Assembly (NCBI GenBank): GCA_000149265.1
Contig: CH003275.1
Span: 1,545,991-1,609,990 of the forward strand
Reading direction: 5' to 3'
DNA length: 64,000 nt
DNA from: Ciona savignyi
Lineage: Eukaryota > Chordata > Ascidiacea > Phlebobranchia > Cionidae
Part shown: piece by piece, positions 35,419-46,904 of the stretch
Position numbering within the stretch: position 1 is the stretch's first letter
Layout of the letters: every line of letters starts with the position of its first letter
The notes under the pieces: generated by a model
The model's database searches: none
What the model was told of the DNA's origin: nothing
What the model saw: only the letters and a program-made list of their open reading frames with translations
Position numbers and translations under genes: made by a program

Positions 35419-36048
35419 CTTCTCCTCGGCTTTTGTTCCACTGGTCGAGCTTAGCGTTCGTGGTTTGGCATAGTTGGCGTAATCTGGACCCTTTTTGAAC
35501 ATTGCTCTTATGTCCTTGACCTGACAGAATACGTTTACGTTACCCTTAACAGCTTTAAACAGATTGAAAATTTTGGAAAGCTTAAAGAACAGACTTAACA
35601 GACTGCAGGGTGGTAATAGGAAAGAAAATGTAGTTTTAAACATTTACGTTACCCTTAACAGCTTCAACGAAATTGAAAATGTCTGAAAGCTGAGAGAACA
35701 GGCTTCACAGACTGCAGGGTGGTATTAGGATAAGATGTGTACTTTTAAGCAAGTTCGGTTACACGTAATGACTGTCGTTATTAGGAGATTTGTTGTCCTT
35801 ATCATATAATTGTTACATGTTTACACATTTTTAAAGGAAATATATACACATGTCAAATAAAACCTTGGTAAAGCTAATTATCTGTAGCCGAATATGAGTC
35901 GTTGTTTGTTCAAGTTAATACTCACGTTTTTCAATGGTGCATGGTCCACTCCGGTAAATTCATCGTCATTTGTAGTTGAGAATGCTGGCGGTGACGTCAT
36001 TTTTGTTTCTTGCCCTTTATCGCCATCTCGCGTGTGGTCGCCTACCAT
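35419..36048 (-). CDS. Two exons of an unrecognised gene
   Basis: Exon 35926-36048 can start at ATG 36048 (MVGDHTRDGDKGQETKMTSP) or be entered in phase 1 at 36042 (GTAG acceptor) from the exon ending at 39468. It ends at a strong GTGAGT donor. Exon 35419-35520 follows in phase 0 after CTGTCAG and encodes VKDIRAMFKKGPDYANYAKP then SSTSGTKAEEK, ending at GTAAAA. No stop codon is reached, so more exons must follow downstream on the minus strand; 27606-27464 fits the phase. I recognise no domain. The KDIRAMFKKG segment is the most ordered-looking part. Confidence 0.5.
35532..35753. repeat. 110-bp tandem duplication next to an exon
   Basis: Two copies share TTACGTTACCCTTAACAGCT and CAGACTGCAGGGTGGTA, about 110 bp apart. 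They lie directly upstream (in minus-strand sense) of exon 35419-35520. Both copies keep a CCACCCTGCAG acceptor-like signal on the minus strand. Confidence 0.85.
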
Positions 36049-39000
36049 GTTGTTTTTTTTCTCAGAATTTTAAAATAAAAATTTCTAGAAAACGAGTGTG
36101 GGCAAAAATAACATATGGGACAAAATGACAATGTATATACATATATATCTATAAGCGACCGATACATTTACCGAAGATTATACAAAAACGGTCTTAGGGA
36201 CAAGCATTGCCTAGTTTCGACCTAGGCCAGATAAAAAATGTTTTTTTCTCCTATTCTTTTATATTTTAAATGCACAGGTCACGTGCAAATGAAAGCAATA
36301 GAACCAGCTATTAGGATTTGACTTGGACTGGGCTGTTGGCTCACAACTCTAAGGAAGGAAACGATTAAACGCTTTAAAATAAGAACTCAATTAAACTGTA
36401 CTAAACTTTGCCGTCTAATCAACAGCTGGAAAGTATTTCGAATACTGCGATACAGCATTTTTAATGTGGGTGTTTTATGTCTAAAATAATTAATACGCAC
36501 ATACAAAACGTTTGCGTACAAATTGAAATCTAAAGGTAATGACAAACAGTTACATCGAAACCACCTATTTTGCCAAAAAAATTGACGACATACAAATTCA
36601 GTCTTCATTATAATAAAAAATAATACGCAAAGTTTAAAACAATCTTTGAAATCGGCGAGATTTCAACAGGATGGCGTTTCCTGTAGCTGCATATGTTTAT
36701 CTCAAACCGTATATTCAGACTTTGCATTAATTTGTTCAATGAATTCTATCTCTCTCCTGATACTACTGCTGCTGCTGGGTAATGCTTAATTACGAACAGT
36801 TAGTTTCAAAATGTCAAATTACACCATGGGTCTCTTTTGTTTGATCGTCTGCAAAACGGAGTAGACTATGCTACCATCTGGCTTTTACGGACAAATGCAC
36901 ACAAGATTAATACTGAAAATAGAACTATACCGCAACAGAAAACCAGCAGAATACGTGCTTCACAATAAACCGCATAATCGCCTTTGCTCGAGAAAAATAA
37001 ACCATAAACCGCTCACAATAAAGGTTATCAGCATAACGCTGTAGCCTATTCGCAAAGTCTCAAAATCTACGCACAGGATGAATGGTTTATCATGTTACAC
37101 ACGATAGCATATGCTATTTAAAATGAAATAGTGTATGCTGTTCGTCAGCAAATTCTTTTTTGTACGGTCATCGCTGCAATAGATTCATATGTACAATATA
37201 AAAATTTAGGAAAACGCCAAGCTGTCAAAATTGTATGAATATCTAGATACAAACATCATAAATAGTATAAGCTGTTTTGATCTTGATGTTCTGACAACCT
37301 TTATATTTTAATGATTATAAAGCAATATTTATATTATCCGTATAAGTCTATATAGCAGCGCAAACTAGACGAAACAAAATTGGCTGACACTTCATTCTGT
37401 AAAATACTTTAAAGGCCAACGGCTGAATTCCTATTGAGATTCTCAATACTATTTACAAATGTTAAGATTTACGGAATTTTATAGCTCAATCTCTATCGAA
37501 ACAGCGCAAAAATAGTTTTTCGATTACTTATAATTTTGCCGAACACCTAAATTAACTACGATTTATTGTTCAGTTTATATACCGAAGCCTTGATCTGTAC
37601 TTTTTAAGCCGCGGAACGAGTTTGCTAATTCGTCAAAGCCAGATTACTTTTATTTGCATAACACTGCGGTTAAGACTTAGGTACGGATTTTTTATTTAGT
37701 CCCGCCTACGCCAAATACATGTTGAATAGGGGTATTGCCCTATTTTGTTATTTGTCGTAAGCACCTTTTTTCGATAATGGTTACGTAATTTTAATACACC
37801 ACTTACTAATTCCGTGTTTTTTGTCCTTTATAGCTGTACTTAATTCTGATATTTATAATGTAATACTGCGATTAAACAACTCAGTTCTGTGTATAGTATA
37901 CGCTGTACGAAAATATCAATCTGTTTCGGTAAAACTGACTTTTCTAAGCATAAGATATGCTGACGTAATACCTATCCCAATGACCCTGCGGTAGATATTT
38001 TAGATTTTGAAAATGATTAAGCACACTGTAGAATAAGCTTTATCACACTGTCGCTAGATTTCTCCTTAAACAACTGGCTGGCTGGTCAGAGTTCATTTTA
38101 TACGCTGGAGAATACGCTGCTCGATAACCCGTCGAAACAGCTTGTAAATATAACTGAGCACTGACTAGGGAAAAGGCATCGTAATCTGTTCTGTGTTTAT
38201 CACTGCCTCGTTATGGGGGCCTGGTTGTACTAATCCAGGTCTGCGAAATACATCGCGGAAATGTTTCACGGCTGCCAATAGACACCCAAGGGACGACAAG
38301 GGAAACACAATATTGATTATTATAGAGGATTGTCGGGCCATGTACGCAATTTATTGCCCTGTCGTCGTTAACGCAAGCATTAGATATTGATTTTTCTCGC
38401 TTTCTATTTTAATTGCTGCTACATTTCGAATGTTACCTTTGATGAATTCGATTTCAGGTCACTTAACAGGTCGGGACTAGGTATTAGCTGTGTTAAATCG
38501 TATAACATTCCATTGGCGTGCTTTAACGATTATCCTCTTGCCGTCTTATCCTGTTCTTTGTTGTTTCTATTATTATAATACTTATACTATTCAATCTACT
38601 TTGCCGCAACGGAGTAACGAAAACTCAACTAAAACGCCAAAGGTTCGTGATGGCTATTGTCCATTTTAGTAACGCGGGCGGCACTCGTTACACTTGTTCA
38701 TTCGATTCCAAAGCCTTTGTTGGGTACTCTAAACAAACAAGTGCGCGCGCTTTCCCTCAATGGGCGTCCACTCAAAGAATGCAGAAATGTTTTTCCACCA
38801 TTACGATGACCGAAGTCAAACACAGGAAGCTGTAGCACCCGATTTAACCATGATTGAGCGGTGGCCTGACTTTATTAAGGATGAGTGCGATTGGCAAAAG
38901 TTCAGCGCACGCGAGGCGATAGCAGACGCAGCGAGTTACTGCTACTGAGAATTCCTTCGCAGCTGCTTTGCGGATCTATTAACACCTTGAGTTTTACTGC

Positions 39001-39467
39001 AGACAGCAACACTTTCTAAGGGACAAAACACCCAGTATCATTGACACGTTCGCTGTGATTTACACCGAAAGGGAGTGTTTCATTTAACGCGAAGAATAAC
39101 CTGATTAAACAAGCGAGCTATTTTCATAGACGTTTTACGATCGTACGAAGTGATTTGATGTGTACCACACCTCAGTTCGCCCGTCGTAATCCGGCTAGTA
39201 CCGGAGTTGACCTCTACTTGACCAAGGGCTAGTTCATTGAAACGCTTTTAAATGACAAAACCGCTATTCAATAAACTCTAATGGTCGTTAAAATTGTCGC
39301 AATGGTCATAAACACAACCTACAATGTGGCTACTCGGCTAGGACCATGCGTTATTTGTTTCTAGCGGTTAACTTGTAGAATCATTGTCGTAAAATCGCCC
39401 TGGATTGTATAACATTTACACAACGACCACAAATATGTATGTGATCTTACCACATTTTAATGCTCAC
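36049..39467. other. Non-coding stretch, probable intron of minus-strand gene
   Basis: Lies between two minus-strand exons of compatible phase. Open frames on the plus strand (38193-38948) are short and without splice-supported continuation. I see no repeat family here. Confidence 0.5.
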
Positions 39468-42400
39468 CATTTCTATGGCCTGAAGTAGAATACGACCTCA
39501 CATTTCCACTGTGCACACTTCTCGAACCTTCTACATTAGATTGAATGCGAGTTCTAGTTCCCACGTTGTTCCTTGTCGGCAGGATTGGCTTATCGTTTTT
39601 ACTGTTGAATTCCTTCACGTGTTCTCGTATTGGGGAGATCACATCCGTGCCTCCATCGCCCGAACTCCATTGGTGAACCCATTTATGGTAAGCCGGGTTC
39701 GCGCTTTGGTTCGGGTAGAAACTCAGCTCGCTTTTCTGCTCCGTTGGAGTCTTCGGCTTTTGAGCTGCTGGCTTGAGAGAAAGCGTTACGGTGGACGTAT
39801 AGCTTTTAGACGTCGGTGAATCTGTCAGAGGTGTCAATTAAATATCAAATTAACGTATCGATTGTTTAGAAATGATAACACCACATGCCATACAGGATTA
39901 AAATGTATAACTATAACCTAAATATTGTCTTTAGGATAACTATTAAATACATATTTTTACTGGGCTGAGTTTCGAACCTGTGGTGGGCTCGTCACCAGGA
40001 CCGTTTTTTATACATGGAGCGGTATATGAATCGGTCGCGTTAGCCGTTTTGCCACAAAACCGTTCTGTTACCAAACTATCTTTATTCAAACGAACTCTCT
40101 GCAATAGTTTTGATATAATTTACCCATGCATGCGTGCTCAGGAAGGAGGACTGATATCTACAGGGTGTTCAACGAAAGGCGGATATTGAACTATATTACG
40201 AGCATCGTGCATGTAGGTTCGTGTGGCCGATTGGTTAACGCAATCAAAACATATCCCAATTATACACAAAAAATAATCTTGGTGATCATCCCCTTTAGGG
40301 GGTGGAAAACTTGCCCGGTAAAAAAATATATTTGCGTTTAGGTTGCTGGAGTTATATTACAGTGTTTATTGGTTGTATACAGATAAAATTGCGATGATCT
40401 TTTTCAAACAGCTGAAAACGTCCGATAATAATAAACTTTCTCAATGACAAAATCGGGTACGACAGCGGCGCCAAAATAAAACCTGGGACATTATTCTACA
40501 CAATTAACCACCATAGATAACACGGTTTAACCACCATTGATTTTGATTAAATTCCCAATTTGTTACCTGTTTTATGTGTCGGAGAAGATAAAAGCATTTC
40601 CGAATGTTCTTCCGTCTTCAACTTCGTCCCAGCAATTGGTTCGGTGGGAAAATCTGTTTTCCTATGGACTACCGTGACCTTATTCCTAAAATTGGAATTC
40701 ACACGAGAATTTTCTTGCTTTCCTGTCGGTGTAGATGCTTTGTAGACTTGCTGACCTTCGAAATTTACGAAGCTCGGTTCCACGACTATCTGTTCCACTG
40801 GGCTCGAAGTCGTACTGAGACGCGTTTCGGGCAAATCCTGTGTATTGCCTTTGCTAACTGGACTGGTTGTATTAAACGACCTTGAGGTTTCTTCGCAGCG
40901 CGATGCCACTACCTGGGATTCTATTGGACGGACTTGGTTAGAAGTGTTAAGCCCTGTTATCGTGTCGCAATTTGCATCACGCCGTTTCGAATCCCTGTCT
41001 CTGTCAAGCACGCGGCTGTCAAAGGTCGCCTGCGTTCCTTTAGGGCTGGTCGGCTTATCTATGACATCATCCGCCATTATGACGATCTTCCGCTTACAAG
41101 GAGAGCTTCTCGAACTTTCCACAGTTTGGCCGGAACCTCTTATCCCCTTGACAAGCGTAATCCTAGAGCCGCCGACAACTCGAATGCGACCGCTGCCCTC
41201 ACGGTCTATTATCGTTTCCTGCAGGTCACTCGTACACGTTTCCGTTACATGGCCTCTATTTTCTGCCATCTGCATTGGCGAATGCACGCGCTCTTTCTCC
41301 ATTACATCCGCGCTGCTGTATTCATTTTTCCTCTGATTCACTGTGACATTCCCGCCCTGCTTTCCAACGTTTAGGTTCGCCAAAGTAACGCGACACCCAT
41401 TCCTATGCGACATCGTAGTAACCGAAGCCAGCTGCTTTTCAGGTGCGTCATTGTTTATTTCTCGCTCGGTTGTACCGCTATCGCATGCTTTGTCGTTTGC
41501 GGTGCAAGGCGAGGTTACCATTCCTTCGAGAATATTACAATCATCACTTTGCATTAAAGAAGGTTCGTCATTGAGGGATTTCCCGTTCTCCCCGGACGGC
41601 AACAACGCCTCTTCTTGATTAACAACGACTCGAATCTGGGAATCCTGAGAACTTGAAGACGAACTTCGCCTGTATACCGGGGAATCCCCGTTTCTGGATG
41701 CTAACCTGTCAACGGCTCCCCTGCTGTCGGTCCGAGGCGGAACCTTCGGTTTCGACTTTATACAGCAGCAAATCGACGGCATTCTCGTTGTCTGACCACA
41801 CACCTTGCAACTATGATTTTTCAAGTACAAAACCGGGGTCGCTACGGTTGAATTGTCCTCGTCTGGAAACACTGCTTGAGATATGATCGGTCCCGGCGTC
41901 ACTGGCCTTGCGCTGTGCGGCAATTGCTCGCTGAATTCGCAGATTATTTTACGAGAAGGACTTTTCTGCGAAGCGACGCTGCTGCTTCGTGCATGGTCTG
42001 ACGAAGTCGACCGACTGCGACGGCCTGTTACTTTCAATCTTACATCGTTTAATTGGGAGTTGCGTTCCAAGGGAGGATTGGTTGCAGAGGTCGCGCCAGC
42101 AGCACAGCCGTCATATCTATAACTGGGATTGCGTGACGTCAGGACTAATCCTTTTGCAGAACTGCTCTCAATGATCAAGGGGCGGGCTGTGGATTCTCTG
42201 TAAGGGGGTTGGGTATGGGATTCCAGCGAAGTCTCTCTAACTACGCACCTACGTTCGCACAAGTCCATACTGTCGGGCGTAAGACTCACGCACGACGCAA
42301 CAGACACCTTCTCAGAGGTCACGGAAGATAGGTGCAGCGATGCTGAGGAGAGAGATCCAAGGGAACAAAGCGACGAAGATGAAGTTGACCGGGAAAACGC

Positions 42401-43537
42401 GGACGAATAGATTTGGCCATCAGTCGCACTCATTCCTCGCAATAGCAAACGATCCAATTCGTCATTTCCCGAATCCCCGTGGACAAGAGTTTGATTGCTA
42501 GAATTGAAAATAGATTTCTGCGTAATGCCTCTGGAATCCAAGCCACATTCTTTCGGACTAATTCCCTTGGTACCTGTGTCCTCACAGCTAATTCCTCGCG
42601 TGTCTTGTCCTGTGCGTTGCGCCTCCAGACCAGTTTGAGTTTCTAAATGATACGTTTGGTCATCACCATTAAACGGCCGATCGTTCAAGGTTATATTTGC
42701 GTCGTTAATCACGTGCTTCGTTTCTTCTCCGGTGATCGGTTGATTGGTTAATGGCTCATCAACCCCGCACGACCCTGGCCGCTTAATAGACTGGCTTTGT
42801 TGCGCTAAAGATGGGTTTACGACGTTTGAATTATTGTCCAAGCTTTGTGTTCTAATTGATCCGTCAATCTCCTGCATTGATGTATCGTATCCCACTAATT
42901 CCACTTTGTCTAGTGGTAACTTGCTTAACTTTTTTACATCACTTAAACCCGCTTGACTTTGTGACGTCACTGGTCCGGTGACGTTACTTTCTTCGTCGTC
43001 ACTATAGCGAAATACCTTGTCTTCCGACCCAACTAAATCAGCCACAGTCAAACCGAAGTCTTTAACATCAAACTCTGTTTGCCCAGTGTCGTCATCTTTT
43101 TCGTTTTCCACGTTAGGAACTTCTGGACTAGTTGGAACTACGAAATCAACGTTGTCCATTACCGGTTGAAGGTGTGACGCGATAGGGGCTTCCCCGTCTG
43201 ACGTTGCGCCCGGTACGACCCAAAGATTAGGTAGATTGGAGTCGTCTTCGTCGTCAGAACACTGGGTTTTTATCTTTGCGTCTCGAAAAATCTTCGACGC
43301 CTTTCCTCGCTTTGAAACCAGCAGTTCCATAGCCAACGTCATCATGGCAGACGGAGGGACAGTTGAATGCGTACATCTTTCACTGCCCTCTTCCATCTTT
43401 ATAACTCCTTTCCTGCTCCAGAAATCTCCCGGGGCACTTTCTTCCGTTCGGGGTTTCGGTTCCGGGGATCCACCGACAAAATCATTTTCAGTCGGCCTGG
43501 AACGCGCGCGTGGTTGGTTGGAAAATTCCTGTTCCAT
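39468..43537 (-). CDS. Large Ser/Thr-rich, probably disordered protein (unrecognised)
   Basis: First exon 40567-43537 (990 codons plus one base) starts MEQEFSNQPRARSRPTENDF, the first ATG after an in-frame TAA, and ends at GTAACA. Second exon 39468-39821 follows after CTCTGACAG (DSPTSKSYTSTVTLSLKPAA) and ends at GTGAGC in phase 1, so the protein continues. The sequence is rich in Ser, Thr, Asn and Asp, with acidic blocks (SDDEDDSN, NEKDDDTGQ) and a Ser cluster near residues 375-400. A Cys cluster near residue 580 (CKVCGQTTRMPSICCC) could bind zinc. No enzyme motif, signal peptide or membrane helix is visible. A more ordered patch, SANPAYHKWVHQWSSGDG, is in exon 2. The single very long exon contrasts with the short exons of its neighbours. 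Function unknown; a scaffold is only one possibility. Confidence 0.75.
39822..40566. other. Intron with tRNA-like fragments
   Basis: On the minus strand about 40060-39965 has TGGCAAAACGGCTAACGCG (box A-like) and, some 65 nt later, CAGGTTCGAAACTCAG (box B-like); this resembles a SINE head rather than a true tRNA, since no cloverleaf closes. A second box A-like piece, GTGTGGCCGATTGGTTAACG, is near 40221 on the plus strand. Confidence 0.45.
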
Positions 43538-46265
43538 TATTGCATCACAGTGGTTTTAAAATTAACCAAAAATCTCTGTAAACGCAAAGTATATTTAGCC
43601 TACAAGTTAGTAGCTTCTAAATGGTACTTAACGAACACTTAAGTACAACTGTCTTACCACAACCGAACATGATTGCATAACTGTACAGGGTTAAGCGGTT
43701 GTGTGGCCGAACAGTTACGAGAGTTAAGTCATAACCCTATATCTAGCATATACAAGCTTTGGTACCCAAACTGTAAACGCTTAGTATTCTTTAACGCACC
43801 CCATTATTCCGATACCCCGGGTTTACCACTCTAGGTTTTACTCTAAAATCAATAATGTACTTTTCACTAGTTAAAAAAAAACACGAAAAGACACAGTACG
43901 GTATTCGACATTCTACACCGCACACAAGTACATGAATACATAGCTTTAGTGCAATGCTAAATAGCAACCTCAAAATTAAGCTTTCTAAATTATAGTGATT
44001 GTCTAACTGTAAAATGAAACGAATTTCTCTATAATAGCTGTTGTTGATCCATCCATATTGTTTTATAAACACCTGGCATTTTACCCTTTCCAGCATAATG
44101 CGTTCACTGTATACTTTTGACCTCTCCTTTGTAAAGTTCATAGGCAAACATTGTTATGCAAGCCACCAAAAAATTCCCATAGGAACTGATCTCACATCAC
44201 AAACCGAATCAGCTATAGGTTATCCATCAGTTTCGGCAGTATTGTGAGTGCTAATTTAAAGAGTACTACTATTTTGTTAAAATAATACGACATTCATACT
44301 GCAAGTTATGCGGCCTATCTATATGAAGCTACATTTGACTTCATGTTATATTAATGCTCACTTAAAATAGACTAGCTTTACATTATTAATCGTGATGACG
44401 TTTATCTAACCCATTATCATTCAGTGCCAGCTTGATAACTTTTTAAACTTCAACATAACCACAAACAATTGCTCTCGAATAAAAACAATAGATTTTTAAT
44501 AAGTTAGAACCTCGGACGATAATCAACAATGTTGGGTACTGTATACACTGGACTGTGCTATTCATTGCTCATATGTGCGCATCGGACAATTGAGGCAATG
44601 GCTGGAGTGAATCGATGAAGTGTCTTCAATTGACTTTGTTGTACTAATCTCACAAGTGCCTCAACTCATTATGTATGATGTATACAACGTAAGTCAATCA
44701 ATTATTTTTCGAAACTTTATCCAATTAAAGGTATTAAAGTTTGCTGAAAGAATAACGAAAATCAACCAACAGGTCTTTATTTACTGTTTGCAGATAGGCT
44801 AACTCTGTACTCCTAGTATATAATATACTAATAGTCAGTAACTTTCATACACTCTTTGCTTTAATATATTCATAATTAATATTGAGAAAGCAAGAATCAT
44901 TTAGGTCTGGTGGCGACGGAAAATGTCTTAATTTAAGAACACTATGTTGTTTTTATGTTATTTCATTTATACCTACCTAAAAGTTTGGAACAATAGAAAA
45001 TATACAGGTACTGTCGTTGTGCTGCCAAAATAGCTATAACCATAAATTAGGTACAAATGCCTTTCTAGAATTACTTGATATTTTCATTTTTACATAGACT
45101 GCATGAGTCTACTGTTTATCTAAGTTTGCAAAAGTAGGAAATGTAAGTGCGATCTGTCCGTACGATTTGGCACGATAAACAGCTGCTGTCCTCATTTACA
45201 ACATAATTCTGCGTCATCGCGTTTGCATCATATCTGTCTTTAGATTGTTGTTTTTAAAAATAAAACTCCCCAGAGTACATATTATAAACGTTGAATGGTA
45301 AATAAAGTGCAAACAATATTGCGTTTATTTTTCTTGCTCAATGGAAGACGAATTTTTATTTCTGTACTAAAAGCAAAAGATTGTGCACACGCGCGAATGC
45401 GGCTTTACAACCTTATTCTGATTTCCAGGAATATACTATGTACTCTATATTCACTAATCGAACTATTTTATAATGGGTGTATTACCATTATAAGTGAAAA
45501 ATCACGAAAGAAATATGTAGCGCAGGTTAGCTTTGTGTTAACACTATTCGTGAACCAAAATCAATTGTCTATATACCATTGATATAAAGTGTAATTTTGC
45601 TTTAAAATAATGCTATAGGACCCAAAATAACTTTAAAAATACATTTGAGACCTTTTCCCAATAAATAAAAAACGTTTTCGACAATTTTTTTAACAAAAAT
45701 AAACCTCCTAATAAAATTGCATCAATCGTTGTGAACGAGGTTAGGAAACAAATTCACAGACGACAGGTAAATCCCCGGAAAGGTTGACAGGTAAATCCCC
45801 CTTGGTTAAAATGCATTAATAACCACATTAACTACTGTTCTGTGTGGACAGTTCGGGCCGGATAATATTATAATAAGCTATGAGTATAATATCCTTAAAA
45901 TCTCTAAAACAGGTTTTGACGAATACAGTTTCTTTAACGACCGTCGTTATCCGTCGACGTTAATAATAAGTATCCTATTAATCATTGCCAAGCATTAGCA
46001 AATCAGAACTTGCCAAAACAGCAAATTTGTTTTAACGCTTTCGAAAACCCCATATGATTATACATATTTTGACATGTATAATTAAACAATGTATAAATCT
46101 AAACTATTTTTGTTTAGTGAGATAGTTAACATGTAGCCCTTTTTTAAGATAATTAAGTTTGTGATGTCATTAAAGAACAAACGAATTATGTTACATGGCA
46201 ACATGCGAGTTATATGTCATTTTAAATATATTTTATATTCAAAGGATCTCAAATTTCACTTCGAA
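43538..46265. other. Intergenic region between divergent genes
   Basis: Lies 5' of both the large minus-strand gene and the plus-strand RIIa gene, so it should hold both promoters. I could not pick out a confident core promoter. A box A-like GTGTGGCCGAACAGTTACG is near 43703. No coding exon seen. Confidence 0.5.
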
Positions 46266-46604
46266 ATGGAAGGTGGCGACGAAAGTTTTACCCAGTGTCG
46301 GTCTAAAAGATTTCAAAGTGTTCAGGACCCACTGGAAAAGGCTGAAAAGTATTTTGCGAAACATAATCTCTTGGGAATCCTTCAAGACATGGCTGCATTG
46401 ATAGTGTACAAGCGACCACAGGATCCGCAGCAGTTTATGGTCGACATGCTACAAGAATTATTGCGGGATCAGGGCAAAGCACCGTATATATCAATTAGCT
46501 TTACTGACAGCAAACAGCGCCCTAGCCAGTCATCTAGTATAACATCTACTAACAGTACAATGTCGTTAATCTCGTCAGATTCGGACTACGACTGGTTATT
46601 TTAG
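46266..46604 (+). CDS. Small RIIa/DPY-30-fold protein (EFCAB10/TEX55-like N-terminal module)
   Basis: A 112-aa single-exon protein, MEGGDESFTQCRSKRFQSVQ onward. Residues ~22-70 (EKAEKYFAKHNLLGILQDMA, then IVYKRPQDPQQFMVDMLQEL) match the RIIa dimerisation/docking pattern: two helices around a short RP-x-DP turn. In PKA regulatory subunits and many ciliary proteins this fold dimerises and binds an amphipathic anchor helix. The rest is a Ser/Thr-rich tail ending SDSDYDWLF. It lacks EF hands and kinase domains, so it is a free-standing module. The open frame extends upstream to an earlier ATG at 46161, but a possible acceptor TATTCAAAG just before 46244 suggests the upstream part is untranslated. 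AATAAA at 46819-46824. Confidence 0.75.
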   Translation: MEGGDESFTQCRSKRFQSVQDPLEKAEKYFAKHNLLGILQDMAALIVYKRPQDPQQFMVDMLQELLRDQGKAPYISISFTDSKQRPSQSSSITSTNSTMSLISSDSDYDWLF

Positions 46605-46904
46605 AGAGAACTATAACTAAAACAATCGGTACTTTTAGACCAAGAGGTCACAGTGTACTTAAGGATGGTGCAATTTAGTACTCAAATTTTTATGTTATTT
46701 TATGATATTTAACACTATACTACCTGCTGTTTATGATCTATACTGAATAATTTATGGAGTTTAACTGCACAAACTTGTATTATAAATTTCGAATTTATTA
46801 TTGCAATTGCGATTCAGGAATAAAGTTACAGAAAATAAATATTTTAAATTGTTACAGAAATTCGCAAAATGTTTCAAGACAACACTTAATAAGATATATA
46901 TACA

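Noticed and set aside
39965-40060. Possible tRNA gene on the minus strand
   Set aside because: Box A-like and box B-like pieces are present, but no cloverleaf stems close; it is better seen as a SINE head relic.
40560-43642. Several plus-strand frames of 60-163 codons
   Set aside because: All lie opposite the 990-codon minus-strand exon, and none shows domain similarity or splice support.
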